Below, one piece after another: positions 1 through 12,018 of a stretch of 64,000 nt of DNA; positions within the stretch are counted from its first letter, which is position 1; each line of letters opens with the position of its first letter. The DNA is from Scatophagus argus (lineage: Eukaryota; Chordata; Actinopteri; Scatophagidae). The notes under the pieces are model-generated. The model searched no databases. It saw only the letters and a list, made by a program, of their open reading frames with translations, and was not told where the DNA came from. A program made the position numbers and the translations under genes. Location: positions 377,001 to 441,000 of the forward strand of contig NC_058499.1 of the NCBI RefSeq assembly GCF_020382885.2, written 5' to 3'.

Positions 1-713
1 TGCTGTGACTCAGACGCAACAACAATATCAATATTCTAATATTGTTCCTATCAGGTTGGCGTCCACGCTGTGGGGTGTGGAAACAGTCAAAAGAGTCCGT
101 TCTAACAGCGACGGGCAGACCAGCACACAACACGTTTCAACCAATGATCCAGAAAGCGTGACGTCACAGAGCAGAATGAGTTTAATCCAATATATCAGTG
201 TGTTGCTGCAGTGCATCACCCACGAGTCATCCACCCTGCGTCTTGTCCGTCTAGTCTTTACAGGAAGTCATTTAGGCCGTCCATTTTTTTGGAAGGGTGG
301 CACGGGGTGGAGTTTCCTCAAAGTTCACACTGTGGTAAAACGTGACGGTGACACGTTGAGCCTGTTCACCATCGTCCCGTCCTGTCCGGTAAAATTAAAG
401 CCTGATTTGAAGAAAGACGGTTGTCTGGAGCTGCCACATCCACACACAAACTGGATTTCATTAGTACACACCAGGTGTGTGTTGTGTGTTTTTACCAGGT
501 CGTGGGCTTCTTCTGTGATGTGTATCTTCATTATTTCCAGGGGAATCTGCTCTCCAGGATTATGAGCTGATGTTGTATTGAGTTGTAAACCACACACTGT
601 GTGACTCTGAGTTTTTCTCTGTTTTATTTGGTATGCATGTTGAAATATGAACACATGAACGCATCTTTTCATTTTTAACTTATGCTGACTGTAATTCACA
701 CACACAAATCCTG
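1..713. other. No gene recognised; flank 3' of TMED6
   Basis: This stretch lies downstream of the TMED6 poly(A) signal. A 186-codon open frame on the plus strand (5-565) and shorter ones on the minus strand have no recognisable domain and no splice context. I see only unique-looking non-coding DNA. Confidence 0.5.
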
Positions 714-719
714 TTTATT
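714..719 (-). terminator. Candidate poly(A) signal for TMED6
   Basis: The plus strand reads TTTATT here, which is AATAAA on the minus strand, about 365 bases past the TMED6 stop codon. It is the nearest canonical hexamer I found downstream of that stop. A purine-rich stretch lies between. Confidence 0.45.
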
Positions 720-729
720 CAATTTCATT

Positions 730-850
730 GAGGAGATGAGAAGGGAGGAGATGAGGAGGGGAGGAAACTAGGACATAGGAGATGAGGAGATGAGCAGAGG
801 AGCAGATGAGGAGATGAGGAGGGAGGAGATGAGCAGATGAAGGAGGAGCT
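730..850. repeat. AGGAGATGAG-like purine-rich simple repeat
   Basis: An imperfect array of GAGGAGATGAG-type units runs across about 120 bases. It lies in the presumed 3' untranslated region of TMED6 and would be a pyrimidine-rich CUCAUCUCCU tract in that transcript. Confidence 0.8.
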
Positions 851-1082
851 TCGTGCTCTGACATTCAGAGAAAACAGGAAACACTTGATTGAGTTGTGAG
901 GCTGACAAGCTCCTTTTACTGTCCGACTTCAGAAACCCAAATAAAAACGAGGGAGGATGAAAAGAACGAAGGACACAAAGGAAGGACATTTATGTTATTT
1001 TTAGGAGGAACATTAAAACCTGCTGTACTGTGTAAAAAAGTACAAGTACACAGACAGAGTACAGCAGCCTGACGTGTTGGTG

Positions 1083-2515
1083 TCAGCAGCGCGGCTTCTC
1101 CTCCTCACCGCAGCTCTTGGTGATGAAGAGTCTTTTGAGGAAGAGGAGCTGCAGGTAGCCAGAGGTGACAACGAGGAGGCTGAGGGCTGTCGACCACCAG
1201 GTGATGTACTGCGAGTTGGACTGCAGCAGGAAGTAGTCGGCGCTCTTCCTCATGCGACCAAAGCTGTAGTAGCGAAACATGTGGAAAACGTACTTCTCCA
1301 ATCTGTGACTCGCATCCTGCAAGACAAGTACAAATACTGCAAGTATTAGTGTCATACTACGTCATTGCCACTACAAACACCAGTATTACTACTAATACCA
1401 TCAGTACTACGCTCACTTTTACCACCCTACTGCGTCCCTTCTGCCATCACAGTTACCACTTTGATTACATTTAAAAGTACAGGTTTTTTTACAGAGTAAT
1501 TAAACACACTGAGTACTACTTCTACTTTCACTGTGATGATTACTGCATGCGCGTACCTGTATGATGCTCAGTGTGTTGTTCAGGTCTTTGCTGACCTCCT
1601 CCTTCTTCTTCTTGGCTTCCTCCCTGCTCTTGGCGGGCTCTTGGAAGCCGTCGTAGTAAACGCCGAAGCTGAGGAAGACCTGCATGGTGCCGAAGCGGTT
1701 GTGGAAGTTGCTGAAACACATCTGATAGAAACCTGCACAGACATACGACAGGTGAGAACACACAGCGACAGGTGAGAACAGACAGACAGACAGACAGACA
1801 GACAGTTACCTGTTTCCTTTGCCTCAAAGTTGATCTGACCCTTCGCATCATCAACAGTCGACACTAACAGACCGCCGGGAGTGTTGACGGTGACAGACAG
1901 GTGTCTGTCATGGCCGACGCCTGTCACCCACTGGACCTGCACACAGACAGACAGACAGGCAGACAGACAGACAGGCAGACAGTTACAGCCGTGTCTGTAG
2001 GAGTCGTGTGGATGCTGTGCCTGACGCGACTCCGTCAGACTGACATGAAACTTGGCGTTAACATTCAGGGCATCCAAAGGTCAAGTTTCAAAGCTTTTAG
2101 GATTGACTTTAAAAACAATAAATGGATAAACAAAGTAATAGATCGTAATAAACAATAAAGGAAAATAAACAATGATGTTTATGAAGGAAATTTGCTGCAC
2201 GTAAAGGGCCACTTTGGGTTATTTCCTCTCTGTGTGTCTCTGCAGATTAATGATGGGATGTTTCAGTAGTTTACCTTCTGCTGGGACCTCGAGGTTTCCT
2301 CTTACCATGAAGTTCAGGTAGAACGTCTCTCCCAGGTGAGCAAAGTGCCAGAAACACTCCATCCCTGCAGCTCGGAGCACCACGGAGAAGTCGTACTGCT
2401 CGGTGCCCCAGAACAGCTCCTGGTCCGTCAGGTTGGGGTGGGGGTCTGTCAGGGGGCCGCCCAGAACCGGACCCCAAAACACAAGGACAAGAAACACGGA
2501 AACCTTCAGCAGCAT
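1083..2515 (-). CDS. tmed6: Transmembrane emp24 domain protein 6 (p24 family), 4 coding exons
   Basis: This is a p24-family type I membrane protein of the ER-Golgi system, which helps package secretory cargo into COPII/COPI vesicles. Coding exons are 2515-2306, 1936-1810, 1732-1557 and 1316-1083, giving 248 residues (human 240). All junctions are GT-AG and phases match. The chosen start at 2515 opens directly into a signal peptide (MLLKVSVFLVLVFWGPVLG); two upstream in-frame ATGs (2587, 2578) lack one. Residues about 30-130 form the GOLD beta-sandwich, with motifs QYDFSV, ECFWHFAH and KGQINFEAKETG, including the paired lumenal cysteines (MECFW and QMCFSNFH). A lysine-rich coiled-coil stretch follows, then one transmembrane helix near WWSTALSLLVVTSGYLQLLF and a short cytosolic tail ending KPRC, as in human TMED6. 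The shared KPRC tail and FHMFRYYSFGRMRK motif separate it from the other p24 proteins. Confidence 0.94.
1780..1804. repeat. (GACA)n microsatellite in TMED6 intron 2
   Basis: A near-perfect run of GACA units lies a few bases from the exon 2 donor of TMED6. On the transcript it reads UGUC repeats immediately after the splice site. A second array lies in intron 1. Confidence 0.85.
1937..1983. repeat. (GACA/GGCA)n microsatellite in TMED6 intron 1
   Basis: About 45 bases of GACA units with GGCA variants lie just upstream (in transcript sense) of the exon 2 acceptor. They form part of the pyrimidine-rich CUGUCUGUC tract before that splice site. Confidence 0.8.
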
Positions 2516-3157
2516 GTCTGATGAAATGGAGACTCTCCTCTCAGTGGAAGGTGCTGGTTGGAGTCTGCGTGGCAGCATGGAGATCACAAATGATTAACTG
2601 AGTCTGTGGGAAAACTGGACTGTCTTCACAGGTGGAGTCACGTTCACCCTGCAGGACTGAAGGAACAAATGAAGACCACAAGCTGACCATTCAGACTGAT
2701 CCGGAGTCAGTCCTGAGTAAACAGGATTCTTATGGCAGCTTGTACATTTTAGTAGTTACAGTCAGGATTTAGGATAAATTCCTCACACCTGATGTTAGGT
2801 GGGATTTTTCATCCTGACAAGAAGCCTTTCGGGACTTACAGAGAACCAAAACTGGAATCTACGACATAAAATACATCAGTAAACTCCGAGCTTGTTGAGC
2901 ACAGAAGGTTTTAGTCAATAAAAAAGAGTTCAGGGGCTGAGATGTTTGATGAATGTGGTGTCCAAAAGGCCTGAAACAAACAGGAAATCATCCCAACCTC
3001 AGACGCTGTCTTTTTAAAACTTTGTCAAGTTGTCTGGAAGTCTCATCAGGTTTTTCAAAATAAAACACCAATTTCAGAAGTTAAAACAAACACGACTGAA
3101 TCTTCATATCTGCACTGAAAAAAGCTTTTCAATTCTTGAAAAGACACTAAAGGCCGT
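2516..3157. other. 5' flank of TMED6; no gene seen
   Basis: Presumed promoter and upstream DNA of TMED6. I recognise no coding exon, RNA gene or canonical TATA box in a convincing position. Confidence 0.4.
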
Positions 3158-3473
3158 TTAAAAAGCACAGACGGCAGGATGGGCTGAAGTCTGGACTACA
3201 TGAGGAGACAAGCAACCCTTCCAGTTGTGTGCGGGGACCACCATCAGCAGTCGCCCGGCGAAGGGGCTGATCCACAGGACCACCGGACTGTGATGCAGGT
3301 GACGGACTGGCTCATAAGGAGATACAGTCGATGTTGGTTTGATGTTGGTTTGAGACGAATCCTTCACTTTCTGTCATTACGTGACTTCATGCATTAAATG
3401 CTGGACTTTTTGACAAGCAGAAACTAACTGAACTGCTCTGTTTGGAAACCCATCTGATAAAACATAAAACTCA

Positions 3474-3945
3474 CCTCCACGTTGCAGATCTCAGTCAGTT
3501 TGGAGTGGAGGATGGGCTCAGTGTCACCCCCGGTGGCCACAGAGGGAAAAGACCCAGCAGACCATCACAAGTCCTCCTGGCCTCAAGGGGCAGCAGTGGG
3601 GCAGTAGGAACGGTGACTTCTGCCGGGGATATCGGTTCAGACTCAGCCTGGGCCAAGTCCTTCCCTTCCACAGTCACTGAGTGGTTTGCCAGGATTTCTT
3701 TGAGAACATCTGGATCTCCTCCACATCCTGGTTTTTGCTTCAGCACCTGCCAAAGCTGCAACCCTTCTGGCCCGTCAGTATCCGACAGCTGCTTCAGGAG
3801 ACCCCGGACCAGTCAGACCCAAAAGGCTTCCGTCTTCATTGCCTTGTGTTCTCCACCGACCTTCTGCCCACAGCTCAACAGGACCCAATCCAGAGAGTCC
3901 AAGACGGCCGGATGCTCTGAGCTGCTGTTTGAGGCTTTTCTAAGG
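3474..3945 (-). pseudogene. Coding-like exon relic of unknown family
   Basis: Read on the minus strand, this stretch looks like protein-coding DNA. A frame from about 3945 gives an acidic/leucine-rich product with motifs SLDWVLLSCGQKVGGEH, LLKQLSDTDGPEGLQLWQVL and LKEILANHSVTVEGK. It is interrupted by one in-frame TGA near 3813. A second frame, reading VATGGDTEPILHSKLTE, continues up to a good donor (GTGGAG followed by GTGAGT) at about 3474, so one frameshift is also implied. I do not recognise the family. It sits between ANKRD27 and TMED6 and matches neither. It could be an exon relic of a lost neighbour, a retrocopy, or chance. The codon-like texture and the donor are what I see; the pseudogene reading is inference. 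Confidence 0.3.
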
Positions 3946-6104
3946 TGTGGTGGTCTGACTACACCAACACTGACAATCTGTTTGTTATTTAAGGCTCTTC
4001 AAAGAAAAGAACATCACTTAATTGGTCTCAGCAACAGGTTTATTATTGGTTATTTGGGTGTGTATTAAATAAGGCACAGTCACATCATCTTTAAATCACC
4101 TTTCAACATCCGAACCTGAACACAACAACAGTACAAAAATAATTCAGGATGGATTTGACATCCTTCCTGCTCAAACTTCAAACACGAAGAGGCTGCTGGA
4201 GGTCCATGTGACAGGACAAAAACATGACAAGTGGGTACAAACAGCAGGTCAGAAACTGAACGGTCAAACGGGGAGTGAGCTGTGTGGACAGGAAGTGACG
4301 GTGGGCAGCTCACTTCCTGTTTGACTGTGGAACAGGAAATGAGCCGTGTGGACAGGAAGTGACGGTGACAGTCGTCCAGCACGCCCAGATGTAATGCAGA
4401 TGGATTAAATGCCCTTGATGCTAAAGGACCAAACTGGTTGTGACATCACTGCTGATCCTGCACTTCATTTCAGTTTGCTGCCAAATCCACAGCACAGACC
4501 TGAAACCTGCTCAGATCAGGAACCCGTCAGTACCGCATGACGTGAATTCAATGTGGAAGCCTGTGACATCAAACTATAAAGTGAACCATGAAGTGTTCTG
4601 CATCACATTTCAATCCTTCAACACAAACTCAGAGTTAAAATGTTCTGTTGTTTCCTCATGTGGTCTGTAAAATGTAACAAAAAACTCACTGAAATTCATT
4701 GAACCAATTCACTGAACCTGAGTGTGTTCACATGTGCTCTAGTATCTGGATTTGTGAGTCCCGTCCTGGTTCCTTCGCAAACGTGACGTTCACATGGAGC
4801 ATCAGAAACCTGAGACATCAGGACTCATCTGCCATGTTCAGGACCATCAGAGACTGTTCAGAAACCTGATCAGGAGCAGCTCAGCACCTCAACACGACGC
4901 AGCTACAAGTCAATACATTTTGGTTCACTGTTACTTCCTGGTTCACACTGAAGTGATTCTCTGCGTGGTAAGAGTGCCTGAGAGTTTGAAGACTCAGCTG
5001 ATGCGTTTAAGGAAGCTGGGACAGAGCAGCGACTGCCAGCTGCGGATTGGTATTGTTTTTATTGCATGCATATCACATACTGTTTGGCAGTCAGCAGTGA
5101 TTTCTTGTTGTCAGAGGGTTCCTGAACGCACCACAGCGGACAGTCTGAGGACAGTACACCTGTAACGTTTCACTGAGTGCTCTTCTTCTTACCGCCCACT
5201 CAGCTGAGCATTCAGTCTGTGAAGCAAACGTCTGACCTCAGTGAAGCAGCTTCCTGGTTAAATCAATGAATGTACGTATGAAAATGGCTGCTGGACCGTG
5301 ATGTCGTCTGCAGCAGGTCACAGAAACAAATTAAAATCAAGCAAGTAATCAAGGAAGTAATGAGCTGAATGATTTAAGACCAGCTGTGTGTGTGTGTGTG
5401 TGTGTGTGTATCCCTGTAGTTGTGCAGACAAAACTCTGTTCACAGTCACACTGTGAGGACCCCCCGGGAACAAAATGAAAATGCAACGTAAACCATTAAA
5501 TGTTAGGGTGAAGAGTTGCTTTAAGGTTAGACTGAGGTTAGGATTACGTTAAGGAAAGTAATGTTTACTGTTATGGTTATGTGGTGGTTAAGCCTCCAGG
5601 AAATGAATGGAAGTCTATGTAATGATCCCAAAAGTGATGGAAACACGACTTTGTGTGTGTGTGTGCACGTGTGTGTGTCTGTGTGTGTGTAAACATTCAG
5701 GAGAAGCTGGCCTCTCTGAACGCACAGCATGCTGCCATCAACAAGAGTTATTAAGTCAAATGATCCTAAAAATAAAAGCATGTGGAGGAGCGCGAGGCTG
5801 AACAGGAACACGAGCAAATCAACCGAAGTGAAAATCATTTTAAGTTAAAACGACCTCCAGTTCTCAAGTAAAATAAAAATAAACTTTCAAAGGACACCTG
5901 GTGCTCACACAACTGAAGCAACAACATGCAGTCAGCCTGCTTCCCTTTCTGTTTCAGTGGCAGCTAGAAGAGGACAAAGTGCTTCAAACACAGGAGGAGG
6001 ACGAAGAGTTTAGCTGGGAGAAAGTCTCTTAATGTTTCCACCAACATGTGAGCTGTTAAAGTCACACAGCGGAACAGGAAATGACTCATTCTTCTGCTTC
6101 CTGT
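3946..6104. other. Region 3' of ANKRD27; simple repeats, no gene
   Basis: Apart from the direct repeat near 4.3 kb, (GT)n microsatellites at 5384-5408 and 5653-5690 and scattered alternative AATAAA hexamers on the minus strand (near 4042 and 5058), I see no exon. Longer ANKRD27 3' untranslated forms could run into this stretch. Confidence 0.4.
4277..4369. repeat. Direct repeat of about 27 bp, two copies
   Basis: A unit containing TGTGGACAGGAAGTGACGGT occurs at about 4281-4306 and again at about 4344-4369, about 63 bases apart. Between and around the copies are further CACTTCCTGT/ACAGGAAGTG segments in both orientations, which are ETS-like cores. Confidence 0.75.
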
Positions 6105-6110
6105 TTTATT
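6105..6110 (-). terminator. Candidate poly(A) signal for ANKRD27
   Basis: TTTATT on the plus strand is AATAAA on the minus strand, about 530 bases beyond the ANKRD27 stop. It is the first canonical hexamer I found downstream of the stop. Confidence 0.45.
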
Positions 6111-6640
6111 TTGGAGGGATTTCCCTCCTGGTCCGAGCACATCAAAGCTCCGTTCCCTTTACAAGAAAACGAGTGTAAATGAACAGGACATCAACGTGAC
6201 AGGATTCAGGCGGGACATCAGCAGGACGGACTTCAGCTTGTGGCTGATTACTGGGTCAGGGATCGGAGTGTAAACCTTCTGACAGACGTCTGCAGGTTTT
6301 GTTGGTTGTGCTTTGACACATTAACACGGAGTTAGAGAAGAAAGCGTCTGACTGACGGCACGGCGTCGTCAGCATCGTGAAGTCGCTCTGGTTGCCATAG
6401 TTACAGCAGCGGGACACTTTACTGACGAGTAACCGAAATGCATCACATGATTACCAAACAAAAAGTGCCACCTGTCCTTCAGCACTTCAACATCAACGCA
6501 AACATCAGCGTCCAGACCCGAATGCTTCTGTGGAGAACTTGGCAGGTAGGCTGCAGTGCGAGTCAGCTTCATCACAGAGTCATCGTCACCTCAGGTCAGA
6601 AGCTTTGTGCTCCTGTGATGCTGAGGAGCACAAAGCTGGT

Positions 6641-7457
6641 TTAAACCAGTTCTGAGCTCGTCTCCCTGCACGACTCCTCACAGCCTCCGCGGCTGGACTC
6701 ACTTGCTTCTGCTGTTAGATCAAGGTGGAGGTCGGGGTGGAGGCCGACTGGGCAGCTGCTTTGTGATGGTGAAGCGTTGCTGTGGGCGTGAGGCTGGCGT
6801 GGAGCGCGTGCAGTCGTGTCTGTGGACTCCGGTGTTTGCTCTCCTGAGTCCAGAGTGTGACAGCGACCCAGGGGCCGCTCTCTCAGCCGGGGCCCACCGT
6901 CCAGGCCTGACGACGGGCTGCAGACGTCCACCGTCTCCCCTCTCCGCAGCCTCCTCCTGTCTGGATTCACCTGGAGAGGGAAATCGAGATCACATGTAAG
7001 GTCTGTCGCTCCAGAAGAGGACGGCTCCTGACGTCAGAGAGCAGCGTACCTGGTTCAGGGTGGAACACCTGGAGGGGGGACCGCAGGAACCTTTCTTCAT
7101 GTGCTGAATCCTGAAACACACAAACAGTTACGCTCACCTTCACCACGTCTCCACGCTGAGAGCTGACGTATGGAGAGCTCACCTGCTGAGGGACTGCGCC
7201 AGCTTCTGCTTCCTGCCGTTGGCCTGATCCTGCAGCCTGAGATGCTGGACGAACGAATGAGCTGCAGTGACGACAAGCCAAACAGAACGAGAGTTTTCTG
7301 AAGGTTAACTGAGTGACACAAAAAGGACAAAACATCCACATGAATCTTCTAAATGTTGGTTACCCAGAGCTCCTTTGGGCACCGAGAGGAGCTTGATGGG
7401 TTCATCGTCGGGAGAAAGTCCAGACGCTTTCTGCAGAGCTCTCAGGATCTCAGTGTT
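6641..7457 (-). other. ankrd27: ANKRD27 coding exons 24-27 (divergent C-terminal tail)
   Basis: Exons 7457-7364, 7261-7183, 7110-7050 and 6970-6641 encode residues 880-1066. The tail is basic and serine/threonine-rich, with [13 protein letters not shown] and [16 protein letters not shown]. Only scattered resemblance to the human tail remains, such as human RRHTVED against fish RCHTLDS. The exon calls rest on splice signals and phase rather than homology, so they are less certain than the rest. Confidence 0.75.
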
Positions 7458-10400
7458 CTGCAGACGAAACAAACGTCAGCTCCGAAGCAGCACTGACTCA
7501 CTTCAGAGTGAACCGCTGCTCTTTAACGCTCACACGCGCACACACACACACACACACACAAACACACTGTGCAGAGAAGCTGCTGTGTGTCACCTGTCAG
7601 GTGTCGGCGTACTGCATGTCGACCGACACGTGACGGCGAGCAGAAGGTTGATTCTGCGTCGTGTTTGTGTCACGTTCACATTTTAATTCAGTGGATTCCT
7701 GCACGTCCGCTGAGCTCCCGTCCTCACAGGCTAACCACAAACCCTTCGTCCGTCCAGTAAAACGTCCATCAGTGTCCCTCACCTTGCCACCCAGTTCGTA
7801 GGCGCAGTCCAGCGGCGTCCTCTGCCTCTTGTTCCTGAGGCTGGCTGAGGCTCCGCTCCTCAGCAGCAGCTCCACCAGCGCCTGGTGTCCACCTCGCACC
7901 GCCTCGTGCAGGGCCGTGTTCCCCTGAAGGTTCGCCACGTTCACCAGCGCGTTACTCTGCATACACACACACACACAGTCACAACACGTTACCGCACTGA
8001 GTACTTTCACACTCCTGTGGTGAAGTGCACAGACATGAATGGACACGTGACACAAAGAGGACATCAGCTGTCCCGTCTCACTGGGTGCGCGTGTGGAGGA
8101 CTACCTGTAGCAGGGTGGAGGCTGTCTCCACGTTTCCACGGAGACATGCATGTATTAGAGGTGTGTTCCCATAGTTATCCTTCTTGTTCAATTTGGCGTT
8201 GCACTCGAGAAGAAACCTCACCGCCTTACACACACACACACACACACACACAGAGTCTCACATGAAGACAAAAGCAGAACCTGTTGTGACCTGTTGTGCT
8301 GAATCTGGCCAGCAGGTGGAGCCAGTGAGTGTGGCCCAGTGCTGGTAAGGCTGTGCTGTGACGGCGTCGTCACCTCGGAGCAGGACACGGCGTGCAGATT
8401 GGGGTTGGAACGTGAATCATTCGTGTCACCTCATCATCTCACAGTAACGTGAGGACAAATACTGTGACAGTACACATGAAGTACTGCTCCCTCATGTACT
8501 GAACGTGACGAAGGCCTCATGTGGAAAGATTCAAGGGAAAAGCGAAAAGCAGACATTCCTGACCCACTTTGAACAGTCGGACTGACCTCACAGGGCCTGC
8601 AGTCAGCACACCAGAGATTCATCCTGATGCTCCGACGGCAGCCCGTCAGCCTGATTAACACGTGTGACCTTCACTGGACGTACGAATGAAGGTCATCCCT
8701 CAGGACAACATGAAGTGCAAACTGCCGTCTGTCTGTCCGGGGACACGTCGCCACAGACACAGCTCAGGTGACACCTAGGGGGCCCACCTGGACATGGCTG
8801 TTCTGGCTGGCTAGGTGAAGTGGCGTGGCGCTCTGGTTGGTGCGTGCGTTGACGTTGGCTCCGTGGCGAATCAGCAGGGCAGCCAGCACCGAGTGGCCGT
8901 GCAGGGCGGCGACATGCAACGGCGTGAAACCATCAACATTAGAGCTGTTAACGCAGAGAGCTCCAGCCTGCAGGACAGACAGCTGCAACACACACACACA
9001 CATTCAGGGATCAGATCATGTGATCAATCGGTTACATGATGATGAGCGATCGGTTCAGTCGGCCTGAGCTGCTCTCACACCTTCTGAGCGGGAGCACAGT
9101 TTGGACACTGACACAGCGGGTGGCAGAGCAGGACTTCAGGCTGAAGCTCTCCTTCATCCTCCTCATCCTCATCCATCCACTCCAGCAGGTAACGCACCTG
9201 GACACACACACACACACAGTGATGAAGGAGAGCAGAATGCTCAGAACACGTGACTGCTTTGTGTCTGAACTCACCATCTCCACGTCACCGTCAGCCACAG
9301 CACGCAGCAGCTTCACCACCTGTCGATCACACAGTCACAGCATCCGTCACCATGGAAACAGCAGTACATCAACAGCTAATACTACTGATGTTAACACAAC
9401 CAGCTTGCTGTCGTATTAAGTCGTTCTGGTACCTCTCTGTGTCGGACCCGGTCTCCCTCTGGTTTGGCCTCGGAGCCCAGAGAGGAGGTGCTGGAGACGG
9501 AGGAGCGACGGCTGCTGCAGTCTGAGGCCTGAGGGGAGCGACTGGGAGACTGAGAGGAGGAGGAAGAGGAGTCACTGATTACAGCAAGTGAGGGAGGGGA
9601 TGGGGATGACTACAAACAATCTGCAGAGTCCTCGTCAGGACCTCTGAGGGGCCCATCGGGACACTGTGACCCCCCCACCCCAGACTGAGAGCATACGGGA
9701 CTCACATCGACGGCGTGCTGACGGCCGCTCCGACTCGTCTGCAACAACGTGAGGATCTGCAGGAAGATAAAACCCAACATGAGACTATCAGGCAGTCGGC
9801 TGCGGGAGGATTTTCTTATTTCAGCTGATCTGAGGTCAGCCCAGCTCTGTTCCCACGACCTGGCCGCTCAGACACCTTCAGTTCCTGGAAACGGCAGCAG
9901 CTGATCGGATTAGCTCAGCCTCAGCGACACAGTAACAGTGTGAGATTTCAACTGGAACAGGAAGTCTAAACAGCATCTGAAGGTGTTACAGCGAAGACGC
10001 CGCCTCATCAGGACTCATCCGGTCTCATTAAACACGACTGACAGCAGCTTTTCTCAGCAGAGCTCCACCTGAGAGAGGAGCTCAGCGAGTCTGACTCATC
10101 CCTGACTGAGACACCAGAGAACAACACACCTCAGAGTGCAGTGAGATCAACCAAAGCTGCGTACCGCGAGCCAGCAGGAGAACTGAGGAGGCTGACGCAA
10201 CTTTAATCCAGACCGTGCTTTGATCAGATCTGGTAACGCACATTTAGTTAGTGAGGAATTCAGACGAACTCCATCTGATGAAAAGTTCTGACGGCCAGTA
10301 AAGCAGAAGAAAGTCTAGTGTGGCAGGAGTCAGAAACACTGTGACTTCAGCCGCTGCTGGACTGGTCCACAGTTTAACCTGCAGAGCTCAGAGCGCCTCT

Positions 10401-11610
10401 GCACTCCTCTGATCTCCTACCTGCGGTGAGACGCCGTCCTGGCCTTCCCCTGTGAGGGACACACAGCTGTATCTGACCTTGGGGTTGAGTGCGCACTTCA
10501 GCGGCGACTCTTTGTTCTTGTTGACGACGTCGGTGCTCGCCCCGTTCTCCAGCAGCACCTGGATGATTCCCTCGTAGCCCCAGCGGGCCGCCATGTGCAG
10601 CGCCGTGTCGCCTTTGTCGTTCTGCAGGTCCAGACGGCAGGTTTGGACGTCGTAGTACACCAACGCCTTCACACACTGACAGACAACACACACCGTGAGC
10701 TTCATCCAACAGTCACACTCTGAATGAAGTGAGAGCTGCAGCAGGAAGAAAACCTACAACTGACGTCTTAATCAAACTGTTAAATGCATTTCCTATTGGT
10801 GACTGATCTTCCAAACTCTTACTGAGGGAGAAAACTCAACTCTCATTTTTCAGAATCATCCATTTTATTTTTTTGTGCCTCAAAAGTTCACAGTTTGCCG
10901 TCACAGGGTCGTAACGAAGACAAAGTGAATGTCTGACTCACGTCCTCGTGTCCATACATGCAGGCGAGGTGCAGCGGCGTGTTGCCGTTGTTGTCCTGAG
11001 CGTCTGCGTTGGCCTTGTAGTGCAGCAGCAGCAGCTACAGCACACACAAAGGTTAATGGATTATATGATAATGACATCATTTTTTAAAACAGCAATAACT
11101 TTTTAGCCACCTGGGGGCAGCAGAAACAAGTTGTGAACAATTAAAATGTTGAGTTTGTCTCCAGCTCCAGCAGTGAGAGACCAACATGAGGGTTCATGTG
11201 GAGTCTCAGTCCACATCAGTCCCTCTCTGTGAGCTCTGTGTTTGGTCTCCACCCTCCTCCTGAGGGGAATATTCGCTCGGCGGCTGCTAAAAGCTGAGGG
11301 AACCAGAACAGGAAAGTCGTGTCCACACCACTAACTTATAAGACGGCCATCATGTCTTCACTTCTTCCCACTGCATACAAGTGCTGCCGTCTTGTTCTGA
11401 TGATGTCTTTCGGAGCCAGAAACTGTGGAGTCGGGATCAGGAGGTTGAGCCACAGTATCGAGTTCCCGCCCCCACACACTTCTGAGCCAATCAGGAGCAG
11501 CGCTCAGCTGCTCACACGCTTTGGCTGCACTTTTGGGGGGCTCTCACATCATCCATCTTTATATGCAGTCAGTGGTCCTACTGACACGACTCTGAGTGTA
11601 GCTGACTGTG

Positions 11611-11650
<40 letters not shown>

Positions 11651-11980
11651 CTCACCGTGACGCCCTGGTACCCCCTCTGGCAGGCCAGGTGCAGCGGTGT
11701 GAGGGTGTGGTAGTCTGTGGCGTTGACTGGCGCTCCCTTATGCACCAGCAGGTCAATCAGCTGCGACTGACCTGCCACATGTACATGCAAATTAGACTTC
11801 TCTGTGTTAAAGGACGCCATGTTTCATCTGTCTGTGTACTGACAGCTGCTCACCACAGAGGGCGGCGAAGTGCAGCGGCGTGTAACCTCGGTCGTCTCTG
11901 GAGAATGGCGTGACGATGGACGGGTCGTTCAGCCACCTGCAACAGGAGAACAACCAGAGTTTCCTGACTCAGGTTCAGCT

Positions 11981-12018
<38 letters not shown>

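Noticed and set aside
5-565. 186-codon open frame on the plus strand
   Set aside because: No recognisable domain, low-complexity composition and no splice context; it overlaps TMED6 3' flanking DNA.
3442-4068. 208-codon open frame on the plus strand
   Set aside because: It is antisense to a more protein-like minus-strand frame over 3474-3945 and shows no known motif.
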